This document shows positions 1-9,019 of a stretch of DNA of 50,184 nt, piece after piece. A program made the translations under genes and the position numbers. The notes below the pieces were generated by a model. The model was not told the DNA's origin. It saw only the letters and a program-made list of their open reading frames with translations, and ran no database searches. The DNA is from Victivallis vadensis (lineage in GTDB: Bacteria > Verrucomicrobiota > Lentisphaeria > Victivallales > GWF2-50-93). Location: contig CAMCYE010000011.1 of assembly GCA_945883805.1 (NCBI GenBank), positions 1 to 50,184 on the forward strand. The letters run 5' to 3'. How positions within the stretch are numbered: the stretch's first letter is position 1; each line of letters starts with the position of its first letter.

Positions 1-1
1 G

Positions 2-220
2 GAATATGAACTCTATGGGATTACATCACAAATGAGGAAAGCCGCAGTTTCAATACCATCAAACATTATTGAGATTCTTCAGCAACTCGGACGAATGCTT
101 ACAAGTTTGATAAAATGCATAACTGAAAACATCAGTTTTTCACCGATAAAAAAAAGTAATCGTTCCTCACTTCTTAACCGGCGACCAGCGACCGAAAACA
201 ACCAACAGGCATCCAAATGA
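2..220 (+). pseudogene. Internally deleted S23-type four-helix-bundle protein remnant
   Basis: The reading frame runs in from the window edge and reads EYELYGITSQMRKAAVSIPSN, the hallmark first part of the 23S-rRNA-intervening-sequence / four-helix-bundle family. It then jumps directly to a segment like the last helix (IEILQQLGRMLTSLIK), so the middle helices are missing without loss of frame. The tail beyond the helix looks non-family and ends by overlapping the batA start codon. Just before that start the DNA is a degenerate short array (CGACCAGCGACCGA), the kind of array that also borders the intact S23 gene at 19505-19870. The 5' end lies outside the window. It is most likely a decayed cassette and not a working gene. 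Confidence 0.6.
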
Positions 221-1248
221 ACTTCGCATATCCATGGATGTTGCTTCTGTATATCCCTCTGATCGGTTTGCTGGTCTACGCCCTGAAAAGGAAAAATCCC
301 ACCGTAATCATCTCGTCCGTGAAACTTTTCACCTCGGGAACTGCTGAAAAAGGTTTTAATCTGCGGGCAAATATTCCACTGCTTCTTTATGCGGTTGCCA
401 CCGCAATCCTGGTTTTGGCATTGTCGCGTCCGCAGAGAGGAATTGAAGAACTCAAACAGAGGGCTGAAGGAATAGACATAATGCTTGCCATAGATGTTTC
501 AGGAAGCATGCAGTCCATTGACGTCCCGGAGAAATATACAAACGGAAGGGAGGTTGCCGCAGCCATCAACTCTGGAAAACTGAAACCCAGGATTGACATC
601 GCAAAAGAGGAGATAAAAAAATTCATCGAGAAACGGCCCAATGACAGGATAGGGCTTGTAGCCTTTGCCCCCCTGCCCTATGTCGCATGTCCGCCTACGC
701 TCGACCACGCCTGGCTTTTCGCACATCTGGAAAGGCTCCAGCCCGGAATCATAGGCGACTCTACTGGAATAGCAGGTCCGATCACAAGCGCAGTAAACCG
801 ACTGAAAAACTGTGACTCAAAGCGTAAGGTGGTCGTCCTTTTCACCGACGGAAAGAACAATGTGAACGCACAGATAACGCCAATTCAGGCTGCGAAACTC
901 GCAAAGACTTTCGACATAATCACCTACACGGTCGGAATCGGAAGCAGGAACGCATTCATCATTCAAAACGGATTCATGGGGAAACAGCTCGTCCCCATTA
1001 AGGATGAATTCGATGAAAAACTCCTTAAGGACATAGCCGGAACCACTGGCGGAAGATATTTCACCGCGTCAGACGCAGAAGGACTTCAGAAAACCATGGA
1101 TGAAATCGACAAGCTCGAAAAGACCAGCCTTGAGCAGCCGCGTTATGTCGACTACAGGGAACTCGCCCCGCCACTTGTACTCACTGCCTTAATCATAATC
1201 CTCTCCGGATTCATCCTCAGCACCACCTTATTCCTGAAAGTGCCTTAA
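217..1248 (+). CDS. batA: BatA-type von Willebrand factor A membrane protein
   Basis: This 343-residue protein has the BatA layout: two N-terminal membrane helices (about residues 5-22 and 53-70), a VWA domain facing the periplasm, and a C-terminal helix (about 318-338). The metal-ion-dependent adhesion site is visible as DVSGS at about residue 92 and the later LFTDGKNN strand. BatA proteins normally sit in MoxR-DUF58-Bat operons implicated in envelope stress or aerotolerance. Here no batB follows, and upstream genes are outside the window. The ATG overlaps the stop of an S23 remnant and the ribosome-binding site is weak (ACAGG), so an insertion may have replaced the original leader. The family call is firm; the role is inferred. 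Confidence 0.9.
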   Translation: MNFAYPWMLLLYIPLIGLLVYALKRKNPTVIISSVKLFTSGTAEKGFNLRANIPLLLYAVATAILVLALSRPQRGIEELKQRAEGIDIMLAIDVSGSMQSIDVPEKYTNGREVAAAINSGKLKPRIDIAKEEIKKFIEKRPNDRIGLVAFAPLPYVACPPTLDHAWLFAHLERLQPGIIGDSTGIAGPITSAVNRLKNCDSKRKVVVLFTDGKNNVNAQITPIQAAKLAKTFDIITYTVGIGSRNAFIIQNGFMGKQLVPIKDEFDEKLLKDIAGTTGGRYFTASDAEGLQKTMDEIDKLEKTSLEQPRYVDYRELAPPLVLTALIIILSGFILSTTLFLKVP

Positions 1249-1271
1249 CGCGATGGAAGCTAGTATCTGGG

Positions 1272-1303
1272 AAAAGTTACAAAGGCGCAGAGGCACAAAG
1301 TGG
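1272..1303. repeat. Solo copy of the GxxExxY-cassette end repeat
   Basis: The sequence AAAGTTACAAAGGCGCAGAG followed by GCACAAAG closely resembles the inverted terminal repeats that bound the GxxExxY cassette at 12757-13205. No cassette gene is present here. It could be a scar left after loss of such an element. The rest of 1304-1620 holds no gene that I can support. Confidence 0.5.
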
Positions 1304-1620
1304 CTTCTTGGCAGTAGCACAGGCACCTGCCACGTCGGATGACTGTGGTCTTGCCTGTGTATCTCCGGATTTGCGAATGTCGCATTTTCCGCCGTTTGTC
1401 AGCCGTAAAAAAGCACAATCCCCCCGACATGTCAATCTTAAAACACGAGGCTTTAGTCTGTTTTCTCAAACAGGCATTCCTCGGCATTTCGCCTCTCCCT
1501 CTTCATCCTCAGCATCTTCATAAAGTTGGAAAAGCCGGGGGCATATAATGAAACTCCGAAGAAGGATCTATCACATATTTTTTTTCAGAAAGGGGAATGT
1601 CATTCTCATAAGTTACTGAT

Positions 1621-1772
1621 TCAAGTAATATCTACATCTCCATTCATTGGAACCGATGTCTTACTGATAAGGCCTCCACTGTTTGTATAGGTTTCATTTG
1701 CGGACACGACTACGCGGCCTTTATTAATATCCGGCACGGCAATATTGCTCCACCAATACATAGGCTTGCTCC
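1621..1772 (-). pseudogene. Fragment of a DUF5107-type glycan-related protein
   Basis: The reverse strand encodes KPMYWWSNIAVPDINKGRVV and about 30 further residues ending in NGDVDIT before a stop. The YWWSN.AVP motif is characteristic of the DUF5107 family, large proteins found next to glycoside hydrolases. Only about 50 residues remain of a family whose members are several hundred residues long. The fragment abuts an oppositely oriented transporter fragment at about 1770-1785, which marks a rearrangement junction. The family assignment rests on this one motif. Confidence 0.45.
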
Positions 1773-1786
1773 CAAAAGAGGAATTG

Positions 1787-2059
1787 ATGCAAGCGCTGTA
1801 CAATTTGCGAGTGCGGCAATCACTTCTGCTTGGCGCACTTGCGATTTTCGGTCTTTTGGCTACATATTTCTTCTTTTATAACGGCATGAAAGCGCTGGCA
1901 AATGCCGGAGCTGGTTCCATCGCCTATCCACTGCTGACCGGGGCCAGCATTATCGGCTTCAGTTTTTACAGCATGTTTTTTCTGAAGGAGAAATCGACAG
2001 TTCCACAATATCTTGCACTTACCGCATGTGTGGCCGGAATCGTTTGCGTAAGTCTATGA
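1787..2059 (+). pseudogene. C-terminal fragment of a DMT/EamA-type transporter
   Basis: About 90 residues with three hydrophobic segments (LLLGALAIFGLLATYFFFY, AYPLLTGASIIGFSFYSMFF and YLALTACVAGIVCVSL) match the last helices of drug/metabolite-superfamily carriers or the small EmrE-like proteins. The LKEK turn before the last helix is typical. No start codon with a ribosome-binding site lies upstream, and upstream homology stops at the junction with the DUF5107 fragment. A short functional half-transporter is possible, since some DMT proteins are about 110 residues, but a truncated remnant is more likely. A GC-rich hairpin follows the stop. Confidence 0.5.
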
Positions 2060-2069
2060 TTCAGCTGTC

Positions 2070-2090
2070 GGGGGCATTCGGTGTGCCCCC
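2070..2090 (+). terminator. GC-rich hairpin after the transporter fragment
   Basis: GGGGGCA and TGCCCCC form a perfect 7-bp stem with a 7-nt loop, 10 nt after the stop codon at 2059. No T-run follows, so it is a weak terminator candidate. Confidence 0.4.
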
Positions 2091-2185
2091 AATCCACCAC
2101 CAATCCACACCCCAAAAAATCCACCTCGGCTGCGATGTTCACCTGCCTGCTGGAGACCTGGACGGCATTGTAGTCTCCGCCCATA

Positions 2186-2254
2186 CCCATAGACGAAATA
2201 TCCCATGCCAAATGCTCCTGTCACCACCCATACAAATAATATTGCTGTATCCAT
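2186..2254 (-). pseudogene. N-terminal remnant of a small conserved membrane protein
   Basis: From an ATG at 2254 the reverse strand reads MDTAILFVWVVTGAFGMGYF followed by VYG. This matches the start of a widespread family of about 65-70-residue membrane proteins often annotated as amino acid transport protein. After this point the frame continues with charged, non-membrane sequence, so the second helix is lost. The attribution is from memory of the family pattern and is tentative. Confidence 0.3.
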
Positions 2255-2310
2255 GTTTTAAGCATCTTCAAAATTGATTTATCAAGAAAATCCAAAGACA
2301 AGCTGATATG

Positions 2311-3090
2311 TCAGCGCGTCCAAGTGCAGGGCACCAGGCGGTCATCGGGACAGTCCATGCCATGGGTGCCATATCCGGGTTTACTGGAGGAGGGCGGAAC
2401 GTCGTGCTGCCCGTGGTCAGCAAGCAAAATCACTGCCACTTGCCGGGCGGTCAAGAAGCGAACGACCTTCGAAAGCGCGCCGTCCAGCTCATGGAGCATC
2501 GGCACCACGTCGGGATGCGACGGTCCGACCTTGTGGAACAGCGTATCCACATTGCCGAACTGAGCGATCAGAAACAAAGGCGGATTCACACCGTAAATCT
2601 CAATGATCTTGTCGGCCACCGTCATGGCCAGTCCTGGCTCAGCCACACCTGGAATATCGGCGCAACGAGCCAGCAGCAAATCTCCGGAATAACCCTTATG
2701 ACCTACCCCGCCGCTTTGTCCACCCGCGCGCCGGATTACATCAAACAGTGTCTCACACTGAAACTGCATCTCGCGCGTTTGAATGCCATGCACGGCCAAT
2801 TCGGCACCAGTCAGCATGCAGGCGAAATTCATGGGTGTGCTGGATGGCATGATGGATTCCAGCAACAGGCTGTGGCGCGCATGAAGTGATTTCAGGAAAG
2901 GCATTTCGTCTTGCCACAAGCACCAGGGTACGATCCCAAGGGCATCCGGGGCCAGCACCGCCACGCGACGGATACCGCGCAAATCGGTGGCGATTTCCTC
3001 AATAGCCGGTTCCATGGCAGCCGACGGCCGCTCCAGCCTCAGAATGGCCGCAACGGTAGGAGCCACGCATTTCATAGAATAGGTCTTCAT
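2311..3090 (-). CDS. Alkaline-phosphatase-superfamily protein (type I phosphodiesterase-like)
   Basis: This 259-residue protein has no signal peptide. It carries the two-metal site pattern of the alkaline phosphatase/nucleotide pyrophosphatase superfamily: an early Asp in VLAPDALG, a D...H pair in NVDTLFHKVGPSH, the DHG signature in LLADHGQHD and a late His in YGTHGMD. Family members hydrolyse phosphate or sulfate esters; the substrate here is unknown. It is shorter than typical phosphodiesterases (over 350 residues) but ends in a natural way. A good ribosome-binding site (AGGAGA, about 12 nt upstream) supports the start. It stands alone between fragmented genes. Confidence 0.75.
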   Translation of the reverse strand: MKTYSMKCVAPTVAAILRLERPSAAMEPAIEEIATDLRGIRRVAVLAPDALGIVPWCLWQDEMPFLKSLHARHSLLLESIMPSSTPMNFACMLTGAELAVHGIQTREMQFQCETLFDVIRRAGGQSGGVGHKGYSGDLLLARCADIPGVAEPGLAMTVADKIIEIYGVNPPLFLIAQFGNVDTLFHKVGPSHPDVVPMLHELDGALSKVVRFLTARQVAVILLADHGQHDVPPSSSKPGYGTHGMDCPDDRLVPCTWTR

Positions 3091-3203
3091 TGTTGGCTAA
3101 TTTTCTCCTGTGTTGTCCGAACATGTAATCTGAACATCATCCAGTACCCGTCTTACCAGCTCTCCGATTCCTTCCTCCCCTTTACTTCTTTTCCTGCTCC
3201 AAA

Positions 3204-3828
3204 TTAGTTGGAGATCTCATGGACTGGAATAATGTTCGGATGATTAAGGTTGCCAGCGGCGCGAGCCTCACGCATGAACCGCTTGATGGCATTCTCATTG
3301 GCGCCTTCGTCTTGAAGGAGCACTTTCAAAGCGAGTTCACGGCGCAGGGCAGGATCATAAACCTTGTAAACTATTCCCATCCCCCACCCGGGGGGGGGGC
3401 AATTTTCCCCAGGACTTTAAACTTACCGAACGTTTTTTTGAGAATACCGCACTGGGGTTGCGCAGACACGGTTTCATTTCCGGTAGCCGGGTTTTCATTG
3501 CAATTGTGGAAGAGCCAACGGCCAAAGTATATCCTTTAGCTGTATCTTTTCCGGATCGGTCGGGCACAGGGGCGGGCAATTCTTCCACGGAAGTCATATC
3601 ATCATCTGGAAATGAAGGTATCTCCCTCCCGACGGAAATGTTGATCAGCGGTCGGGCGCAGTTTTCACATACTAAAATCTCGCCTGCGAGAAAAGAATCG
3701 GGAACGCCTTCCAGCGAGCAGTGCGGACAGGCAAGTTTGATCTTGTGCTCAATGCGGAATTCGCAATAATCAAGTTCCCCCTCATCCAAGCGGACATTTA
3801 TATCTTTGAAAACAAAAGGTAGGTTCAT
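3204..3828 (-). pseudogene. Frameshifted and truncated Ser/Thr protein kinase with N-terminal zinc ribbon
   Basis: The first 110 or so residues contain a zinc ribbon (CPHC and CENC) and a linker. Homology then changes frame twice. A T7 tract (3433-3439, A7 in the sense strand) is needed to reach KKTFGKFKVLGKIA. A G10 tract (3390-3399) is needed to reach MGIVYKVYDPALRRELALKV, the glycine loop and VALK-like region of a Hanks-type kinase. The kinase stops after about 55 residues at HEISN, before the catalytic loop. The ATG directly follows the stop codon of the upstream gene, so it was once part of that operon. With two shifts and no catalytic loop it cannot be an active kinase as read. Confidence 0.75.
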
Positions 3829-5802
3829 TTAAGCTATTCTCCTGATCCTCAACTCAAGCGGCTTCAGTACAATCTTTCCCTTGAGCGTACCGCGTTTTTG
3901 CCAGGCTTGCCCCAGTTTTGAGGTGTTTAGGCACCATTCTATTTTTAATTCCCGGTCTGCGATGTTCGCAAAAAGCAGGAGGGCTTCATCCTTTTTCCAG
4001 TATGCACTCAATCCCACCATGCAGTTGTCTACATAGGTGATGTTCTCGCCAGGCGCCGTATGCCTGGTGTAGCGGGTGAAATCAATGGGCGGCAGCGTCT
4101 TGTAGAATTCCAGGTAATCCTGATGTACTGATGATACGGTGGCATGATGCAGCAGGGCGCAAAGCGCCAGTTTCCGCCGCTCTGTCTTTGTCGCATTACT
4201 TCCCAACATATCACATATCTGGCGCGGAACTATGTTCAGGAAATGCACATGCGGCGTCAGCATCATCGGCGATATTTTCCCGTATCCGCTTTCCTCGGTC
4301 AGCACAAGTGAAGCGAGATTTTCGGCTGCGAGATTGGGGACGCCTGTCATGTGAAGATATATCTCCCCGAGATCTCCAACTCGATTATGACTCCATTCAA
4401 GCAAATCCTGCAATCCATCCTGATCCCAGTGACGGAGACTGCCAGCGGCGTGTCTGGTATTTACGCACTCCATCCCGGCGCACCAGTCGTAATACACACC
4501 ATTGAATAGATGTTTTGACAGAACCTGGTCAATAGTGGCCTTTCTTCTTTCCAGCCAGTCGCTCTTCAAGCACATCTGAACCCCAAATTCGCCGTTATTG
4601 CAATAATTGTGGAGCATGTTTCCATCTTTCTCGACTTGGCGTTTCCATATTCCGGCATTGACTTTGAATCCCGGTGATTCCGGATGAAACTCCTTCACGG
4701 AAAAATATGGTGCCACAGATATCCCTTCCTTCTTCAACGTATTCAGGCATCCGTCCATCTTATTCATCTCATCAGCCGGATACGGCGGATAGGAACCTCC
4801 GTGCCAGAAGATTCCATTATTATGCGCATTTCCGTCGTTGTGAAGGCGCATCAGGGTGACACCTGTTTTCTTCCATTCCTCAATATCTTCAGGTTTTGGC
4901 CAGCGATTTTCAAAACTTCTTCCAAAGTATAGCAGGGAACCGGAAGAAGGTCGCAACGGCACAATGTTTTTCCTTACATGCGGCAAGGCCAGGCGAAATC
5001 CCAACATGCAGCTGCTGGATAAGTTCTGTCCAAGGGAAAATGAGTCTATTGGACAGAATCGCAACTCATAACCTCCAAATCCTTTATTGTATGCGAGATA
5101 GGTCTGCTGCCATCCCGGCTTCTTGGATATAACATTATCCCAGGCAGCCAAATCGTCAGCAAGACTGAACTCAATGCCTTCAATACCGAACTTGAAGATG
5201 TTCACCGACAGGGCCAGCCTGTTTGACAGATGGACCGGCAGATCATCCCTGGTACTGCCTGCCGTGAGTCTTTGCCATTTTTTGACGTTGCATGTGCCGG
5301 ATAGGTTTCCACAATTGGCGATCCCCTCCCGGATCGCACAGCACTCAAAGTCAGAAGACAGGGCAAGCGCGCCGACCTGTATCTGTCCTACGTTTTCAAT
5401 TACTGAATCTAGATCGAATTTCACTACATGTTTTGAATAACCCCATTCATGATAGCAGACAGAATGGCTTACGGTCAGTCCCTGTAAAATCTTTCCCTCC
5501 TGATTGGCAAGTCTCTGCGTAAAATTCACGATCGGTCGGCTTTCATCTTCCGTAACCGTGAAAGATTCGGCTGGAAGAATGTCCGAAGAATATTGCCGGT
5601 AAGCTCTACCCTCGATAATTCCTATTGACACTTTCTGGGGCGAGACAAGCAAATTAGTATTCGAACCATTCTTCACATAGGCCGCTGTCAACTCCCCGCC
5701 CCTGCGAAGATCATGAACCCACTTTGTGTAGGCGTTTTCCACGTTCACACGGGTATCATTACGTTTCAGATGATAAGGTGACGATTCGGAATGAAACTTC
5801 AT
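3829..5802 (-). CDS. Glycoside-hydrolase-like cytoplasmic protein, family not identified
   Basis: This protein has 657 residues from the ATG at 5802, which has AAGGGAG about 10 nt upstream. A GTG at 5847 would add 15 residues without a ribosome-binding site. There is no signal peptide. The N-terminal half is beta-rich, and the C-terminal half looks like a TIM barrel with repeated aromatic and acidic motifs (TLMRLHNDGN, GVYYDWCAGMEC, VLTEESGYG) that would fit a carbohydrate-active site. I do not recognise the family, and the catalytic residues cannot be assigned. It follows the DUF4838 gene on the same strand, about 100 bp away, which supports a shared role in breakdown of a complex glycan. 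Confidence 0.65.
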   Translation of the reverse strand: MKFHSESSPYHLKRNDTRVNVENAYTKWVHDLRRGGELTAAYVKNGSNTNLLVSPQKVSIGIIEGRAYRQYSSDILPAESFTVTEDESRPIVNFTQRLANQEGKILQGLTVSHSVCYHEWGYSKHVVKFDLDSVIENVGQIQVGALALSSDFECCAIREGIANCGNLSGTCNVKKWQRLTAGSTRDDLPVHLSNRLALSVNIFKFGIEGIEFSLADDLAAWDNVISKKPGWQQTYLAYNKGFGGYELRFCPIDSFSLGQNLSSSCMLGFRLALPHVRKNIVPLRPSSGSLLYFGRSFENRWPKPEDIEEWKKTGVTLMRLHNDGNAHNNGIFWHGGSYPPYPADEMNKMDGCLNTLKKEGISVAPYFSVKEFHPESPGFKVNAGIWKRQVEKDGNMLHNYCNNGEFGVQMCLKSDWLERRKATIDQVLSKHLFNGVYYDWCAGMECVNTRHAAGSLRHWDQDGLQDLLEWSHNRVGDLGEIYLHMTGVPNLAAENLASLVLTEESGYGKISPMMLTPHVHFLNIVPRQICDMLGSNATKTERRKLALCALLHHATVSSVHQDYLEFYKTLPPIDFTRYTRHTAPGENITYVDNCMVGLSAYWKKDEALLLFANIADRELKIEWCLNTSKLGQAWQKRGTLKGKIVLKPLELRIRRIA

Positions 5803-5905
5803 TGCATATTCTCCCTTGATTTGCCAAGCAAAACTATAAGTTCCCACAATTCTGCGAATTGTGGAAACGCCATTTTAATAATTGGCAAACCATGTTCAGC
5901 GCGTA

Positions 5906-8900
5906 TTATAACTTCTTATCCTTGGTTATTTCCACCAACTTCACGTCCCCGAAGCAAACCGAACAGGCGGCATCCATTATCATCAGGGTGATGGATGATT
6001 TGTGGGGAGGCTTGTTTGTTTCCGGACCGGTCTTGATTTGAAATCCCTGGCGGCTCCAAGGCATGTCCGAAGTGTAAAAGCTTTTCGGATACCAGTTGTT
6101 CTTGTCGTCGCGAATTTTAATTCCGGCCCCAGTGCTCTTCGAGCCAGGCAGCAGTTTCATCCCATCTACTTTGACGCTATACGACAGTAGATATTCGGTA
6201 TCCGGCTTCAGCTCTGGCAGGTATTGGGTGACATTGAAAGAGCCTGTTTCAGAAGAAGTCCTTGCCAATTTCACACATTTTCCACTTTCAGTGAACGGCT
6301 CGGCAATTATCTCCCAGGACTCGAAAGCTTTCAAATCCTTCTTGTCGACAAAGTACCAACCGTCAAAAAAGCGCCCGACCGGTGTTCCGGTAAAAGAGCT
6401 GTTCTTGATGACGTTTGCCGATTTGACGTCTTTAAAAATCATATATCCAAAATTGTCGATATCGTTGAAACCTCCACGCAGAAAAGGAGACCATGTGAAC
6501 AGGGCTGCATGTTCAGCGGTAGCCTTTGCCAAGACACGGCTTCTGTTGAAGTTCGCCGGCATTTCCTTCTCAAAATCCAGGCCGGGAAGGTTTATCAGCG
6601 GGATTTTCACCTCCACTGCCCAGGCAGTAGCCCCTTTGAAGGCTGCTGCAGTTGCGCCGCTGTTCCACTTCCAATCCGCCTTCCCTCCCTCCTTGGTTCC
6701 GGAAAGATCTGACAGGGAACCGTCCGCGTTCATCAGCAATTGATAATACACGTTTCTGTCGCAGGATGGATTAAGGAATATCTCAACCGAGGAATCCGTC
6801 CATATTTCGGTGTTATCGGGTTTTCTTTTAGATGACACAAGCTTGTCCATTTCAGGTTCCTCACAGTCGAATGCGAAATATAGGTTCTCCGCATCACGCA
6901 ACACCTTCACTGTCGTCCTTATCCCTGTTTCCTTTTTGGATTTCTGCGCTGCATACGGCACAAGCGATATCTGCGCCGCATCCTTCCATTCGGCATCATC
7001 AAGCTTCCCGTCGATTTTAATCACAGCGCCAGCAGGCAGCATTTTCATCCTGAACCGCAGGTCGTTTATTACCGCCTGATTTTTTTCATATTCCTGCCTC
7101 TGCTTTTTAAGTGGCTCGATGAATCTTTCGCGAATGAACTTAACCCTCGCACCTGACTCGGTATCGCCGGCGACGATTTTCAGGGACTCGTTGAAAAGCC
7201 CTTCCAGCCTTGCAATTTCCTTTTCGGAATAGATCTTCTCCCAGATGTCGTAATCGGACAGGGCTATCGACTGCGGTCCCAGCGGCGTATCAATGGGCTT
7301 ACCGGTTATCTTGAGCCATTTCTCCTCGAAGGCGTTGAAGACCTGCTCCATCTGCGGGGCGGCAGCACCGAACATGAGACGATGATGCTCCTTGAGAAGG
7401 GCGTCTACGTCAGTGGAGTTTTTCCAGGCGACCTTTCCAAACACATAGTGGTTCAAATAGGTGAACATGTAGTTTCCAATCTCTTCACTCTCCGCCTCGG
7501 ACTCCATGAACGCGCCGATAATGTGCGGAGACATCTTTTTGTAATATTCGCCTATGCTTCTAGGGGTGCTTCCCGGAACATTCCGGATGGCCAATTTGGC
7601 GAATTTGCAGGCATAGTTCCAAAGCCACGGCTTGTTCCCATGCATTTTCTCAGTCCAAGATTTCACAAGGTCAAGCTCCCAATTGAAGCAATCACCCTTT
7701 TCCATCTGCCAGGGACCTCCTGTCGCAACCATCACCATCACATTGTCCGGTATCTGCATAGTCGGCAGCATCCTGTATGGAGTGTAGGCCATCATGGTAA
7801 GGTGTCCGGGAACGTTGTTTTCCCTCAGTTTTTCCGACACTTCAATCACCATGCCCCAGATAAAATCGGCTGTGGCCTGCGGCCCTTTGCTGAAATGGGA
7901 CTGGCACTTCTCACATGTGCATTTGTAAAAGGAGTCTTGTGGCATGATGTTGAAATATCCAGGCTGGAACCCGCTGGGATCCCAGATAACCCCGTACTTA
8001 GTCATGATGTTTCGCGAGCTTGCCGGCTTACCCGTCAGATACGCCTCGGCATCCTTGTAAATCTCATCCCTGATTCCACTGCTGAGACACAATTGTCCAG
8101 GATGTGGCTTTGAACCGTCATTGTATCTGCTGCCGTCCGGGAGCAACGCAAAGTATTCGGGATGACTTTCTTTAAACCGCTCCATGTAGCCGAGTCTCGC
8201 AAGCCCATGGCAGTTCGGAATATATTTAGTCTCAAGCCTCAAACGAAAACGAGCTAGAAGTTTTTCATCCTTACCGTTTGGAACCCAGTCAACGGTGCCG
8301 GTTCCAGAACCGTCTAACAACACCTTTCTCACCTCAAAATCGGGCTTCTCAAAAATATCTGATTGCGCAATCTTAAGAACATCGAGTTTGGGCACTATTG
8401 TGCCAAGTTCACCTGGAAAATAAAACCTGACGCCGACAAAGCGCTCCAGGAACTCATAGGTGCCAAACAGTGTCCCGCGTTCGTAAAGCTGATTCCATAC
8501 CCGCTTTTGTTCCGGCACGACATCCATACTGTCACGACCGGCTATGAAAATACTGTCTCCAACGGATTTTATCACAAATCCGTCTCTGGGCAACTTCTTC
8601 AAATCAACTCCGGCAGCGCGAAGCTGCTTGGAGTCTCCTAAGATCAGTGCGGTTTTCTGTCCACTAGGTGCTTTCACCAAGGGAATTTCGGATCCCAGTG
8701 ACATTGAAAGAAACTTTTGAAGCTCCTTGCCTGAAAACAACGCAACGCTTCCGGCCTCGTCCGAAACCACTATTTCGCATGAGACTTTTCCGCCTTCCTT
8801 TAGGATGTGGCCTGGCCGTTCATCCGCCTCCAGTCTTCCAAAAAGGAAAAAAACAGAACTCAGCGCAGCAACACACATGACAAAAAACACCCTCTTTGAT

Positions 8901-8908
8901 TTTCCCAT
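5906..8908 (-). CDS. Secreted DUF4838 protein with carbohydrate-binding modules
   Basis: This 1000-residue protein starts with a signal peptide (about residues 1-28). A region of about 40-150 resembles the small N-terminal domain of GH20/GH67-type enzymes. The DUF4838 core is at about 200-530 and includes a CTCEKC motif that may bind metal. Residues 640-830 (KIDGKLDDAEWKDAA onward) fit a CBM9-like domain. The last 150 residues (NVIKNSSFTG onward) fit a CBM4/9-like beta-sandwich. DUF4838 proteins are linked to polysaccharide degradation and are numerous in Lentisphaerota; the enzymatic reaction is not established here. A ribosome-binding site (GAGGAA) precedes the ATG. It lies downstream of a LacI regulator and a pseudopilin on the same strand. 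Confidence 0.85.
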   Translation of the reverse strand: MGKSKRVFFVMCVAALSSVFFLFGRLEADERPGHILKEGGKVSCEIVVSDEAGSVALFSGKELQKFLSMSLGSEIPLVKAPSGQKTALILGDSKQLRAAGVDLKKLPRDGFVIKSVGDSIFIAGRDSMDVVPEQKRVWNQLYERGTLFGTYEFLERFVGVRFYFPGELGTIVPKLDVLKIAQSDIFEKPDFEVRKVLLDGSGTGTVDWVPNGKDEKLLARFRLRLETKYIPNCHGLARLGYMERFKESHPEYFALLPDGSRYNDGSKPHPGQLCLSSGIRDEIYKDAEAYLTGKPASSRNIMTKYGVIWDPSGFQPGYFNIMPQDSFYKCTCEKCQSHFSKGPQATADFIWGMVIEVSEKLRENNVPGHLTMMAYTPYRMLPTMQIPDNVMVMVATGGPWQMEKGDCFNWELDLVKSWTEKMHGNKPWLWNYACKFAKLAIRNVPGSTPRSIGEYYKKMSPHIIGAFMESEAESEEIGNYMFTYLNHYVFGKVAWKNSTDVDALLKEHHRLMFGAAAPQMEQVFNAFEEKWLKITGKPIDTPLGPQSIALSDYDIWEKIYSEKEIARLEGLFNESLKIVAGDTESGARVKFIRERFIEPLKKQRQEYEKNQAVINDLRFRMKMLPAGAVIKIDGKLDDAEWKDAAQISLVPYAAQKSKKETGIRTTVKVLRDAENLYFAFDCEEPEMDKLVSSKRKPDNTEIWTDSSVEIFLNPSCDRNVYYQLLMNADGSLSDLSGTKEGGKADWKWNSGATAAAFKGATAWAVEVKIPLINLPGLDFEKEMPANFNRSRVLAKATAEHAALFTWSPFLRGGFNDIDNFGYMIFKDVKSANVIKNSSFTGTPVGRFFDGWYFVDKKDLKAFESWEIIAEPFTESGKCVKLARTSSETGSFNVTQYLPELKPDTEYLLSYSVKVDGMKLLPGSKSTGAGIKIRDDKNNWYPKSFYTSDMPWSRQGFQIKTGPETNKPPHKSSITLMIMDAACSVCFGDVKLVEITKDKKL

Positions 8909-9019
8909 CAGTCAATTCCTCGCTTTATTGTTCATTAAAAGTTAAATCTAGTGTTTTCAGCGCAAGATATTTTCCGTTTTCCATGTTCCATGTTCTATCT
9001 TGATTCCGGCTACGCCGGG

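Noticed and set aside
2308..2889. A 193-residue plus-strand frame opposite the phosphodiesterase gene
   Set aside because: It is the antisense shadow of the 2311-3090 gene, which has family motifs and a ribosome-binding site.
7382..8113. A 243-residue plus-strand frame
   Set aside because: It is antisense to the DUF4838 gene, whose protein has clear domains.
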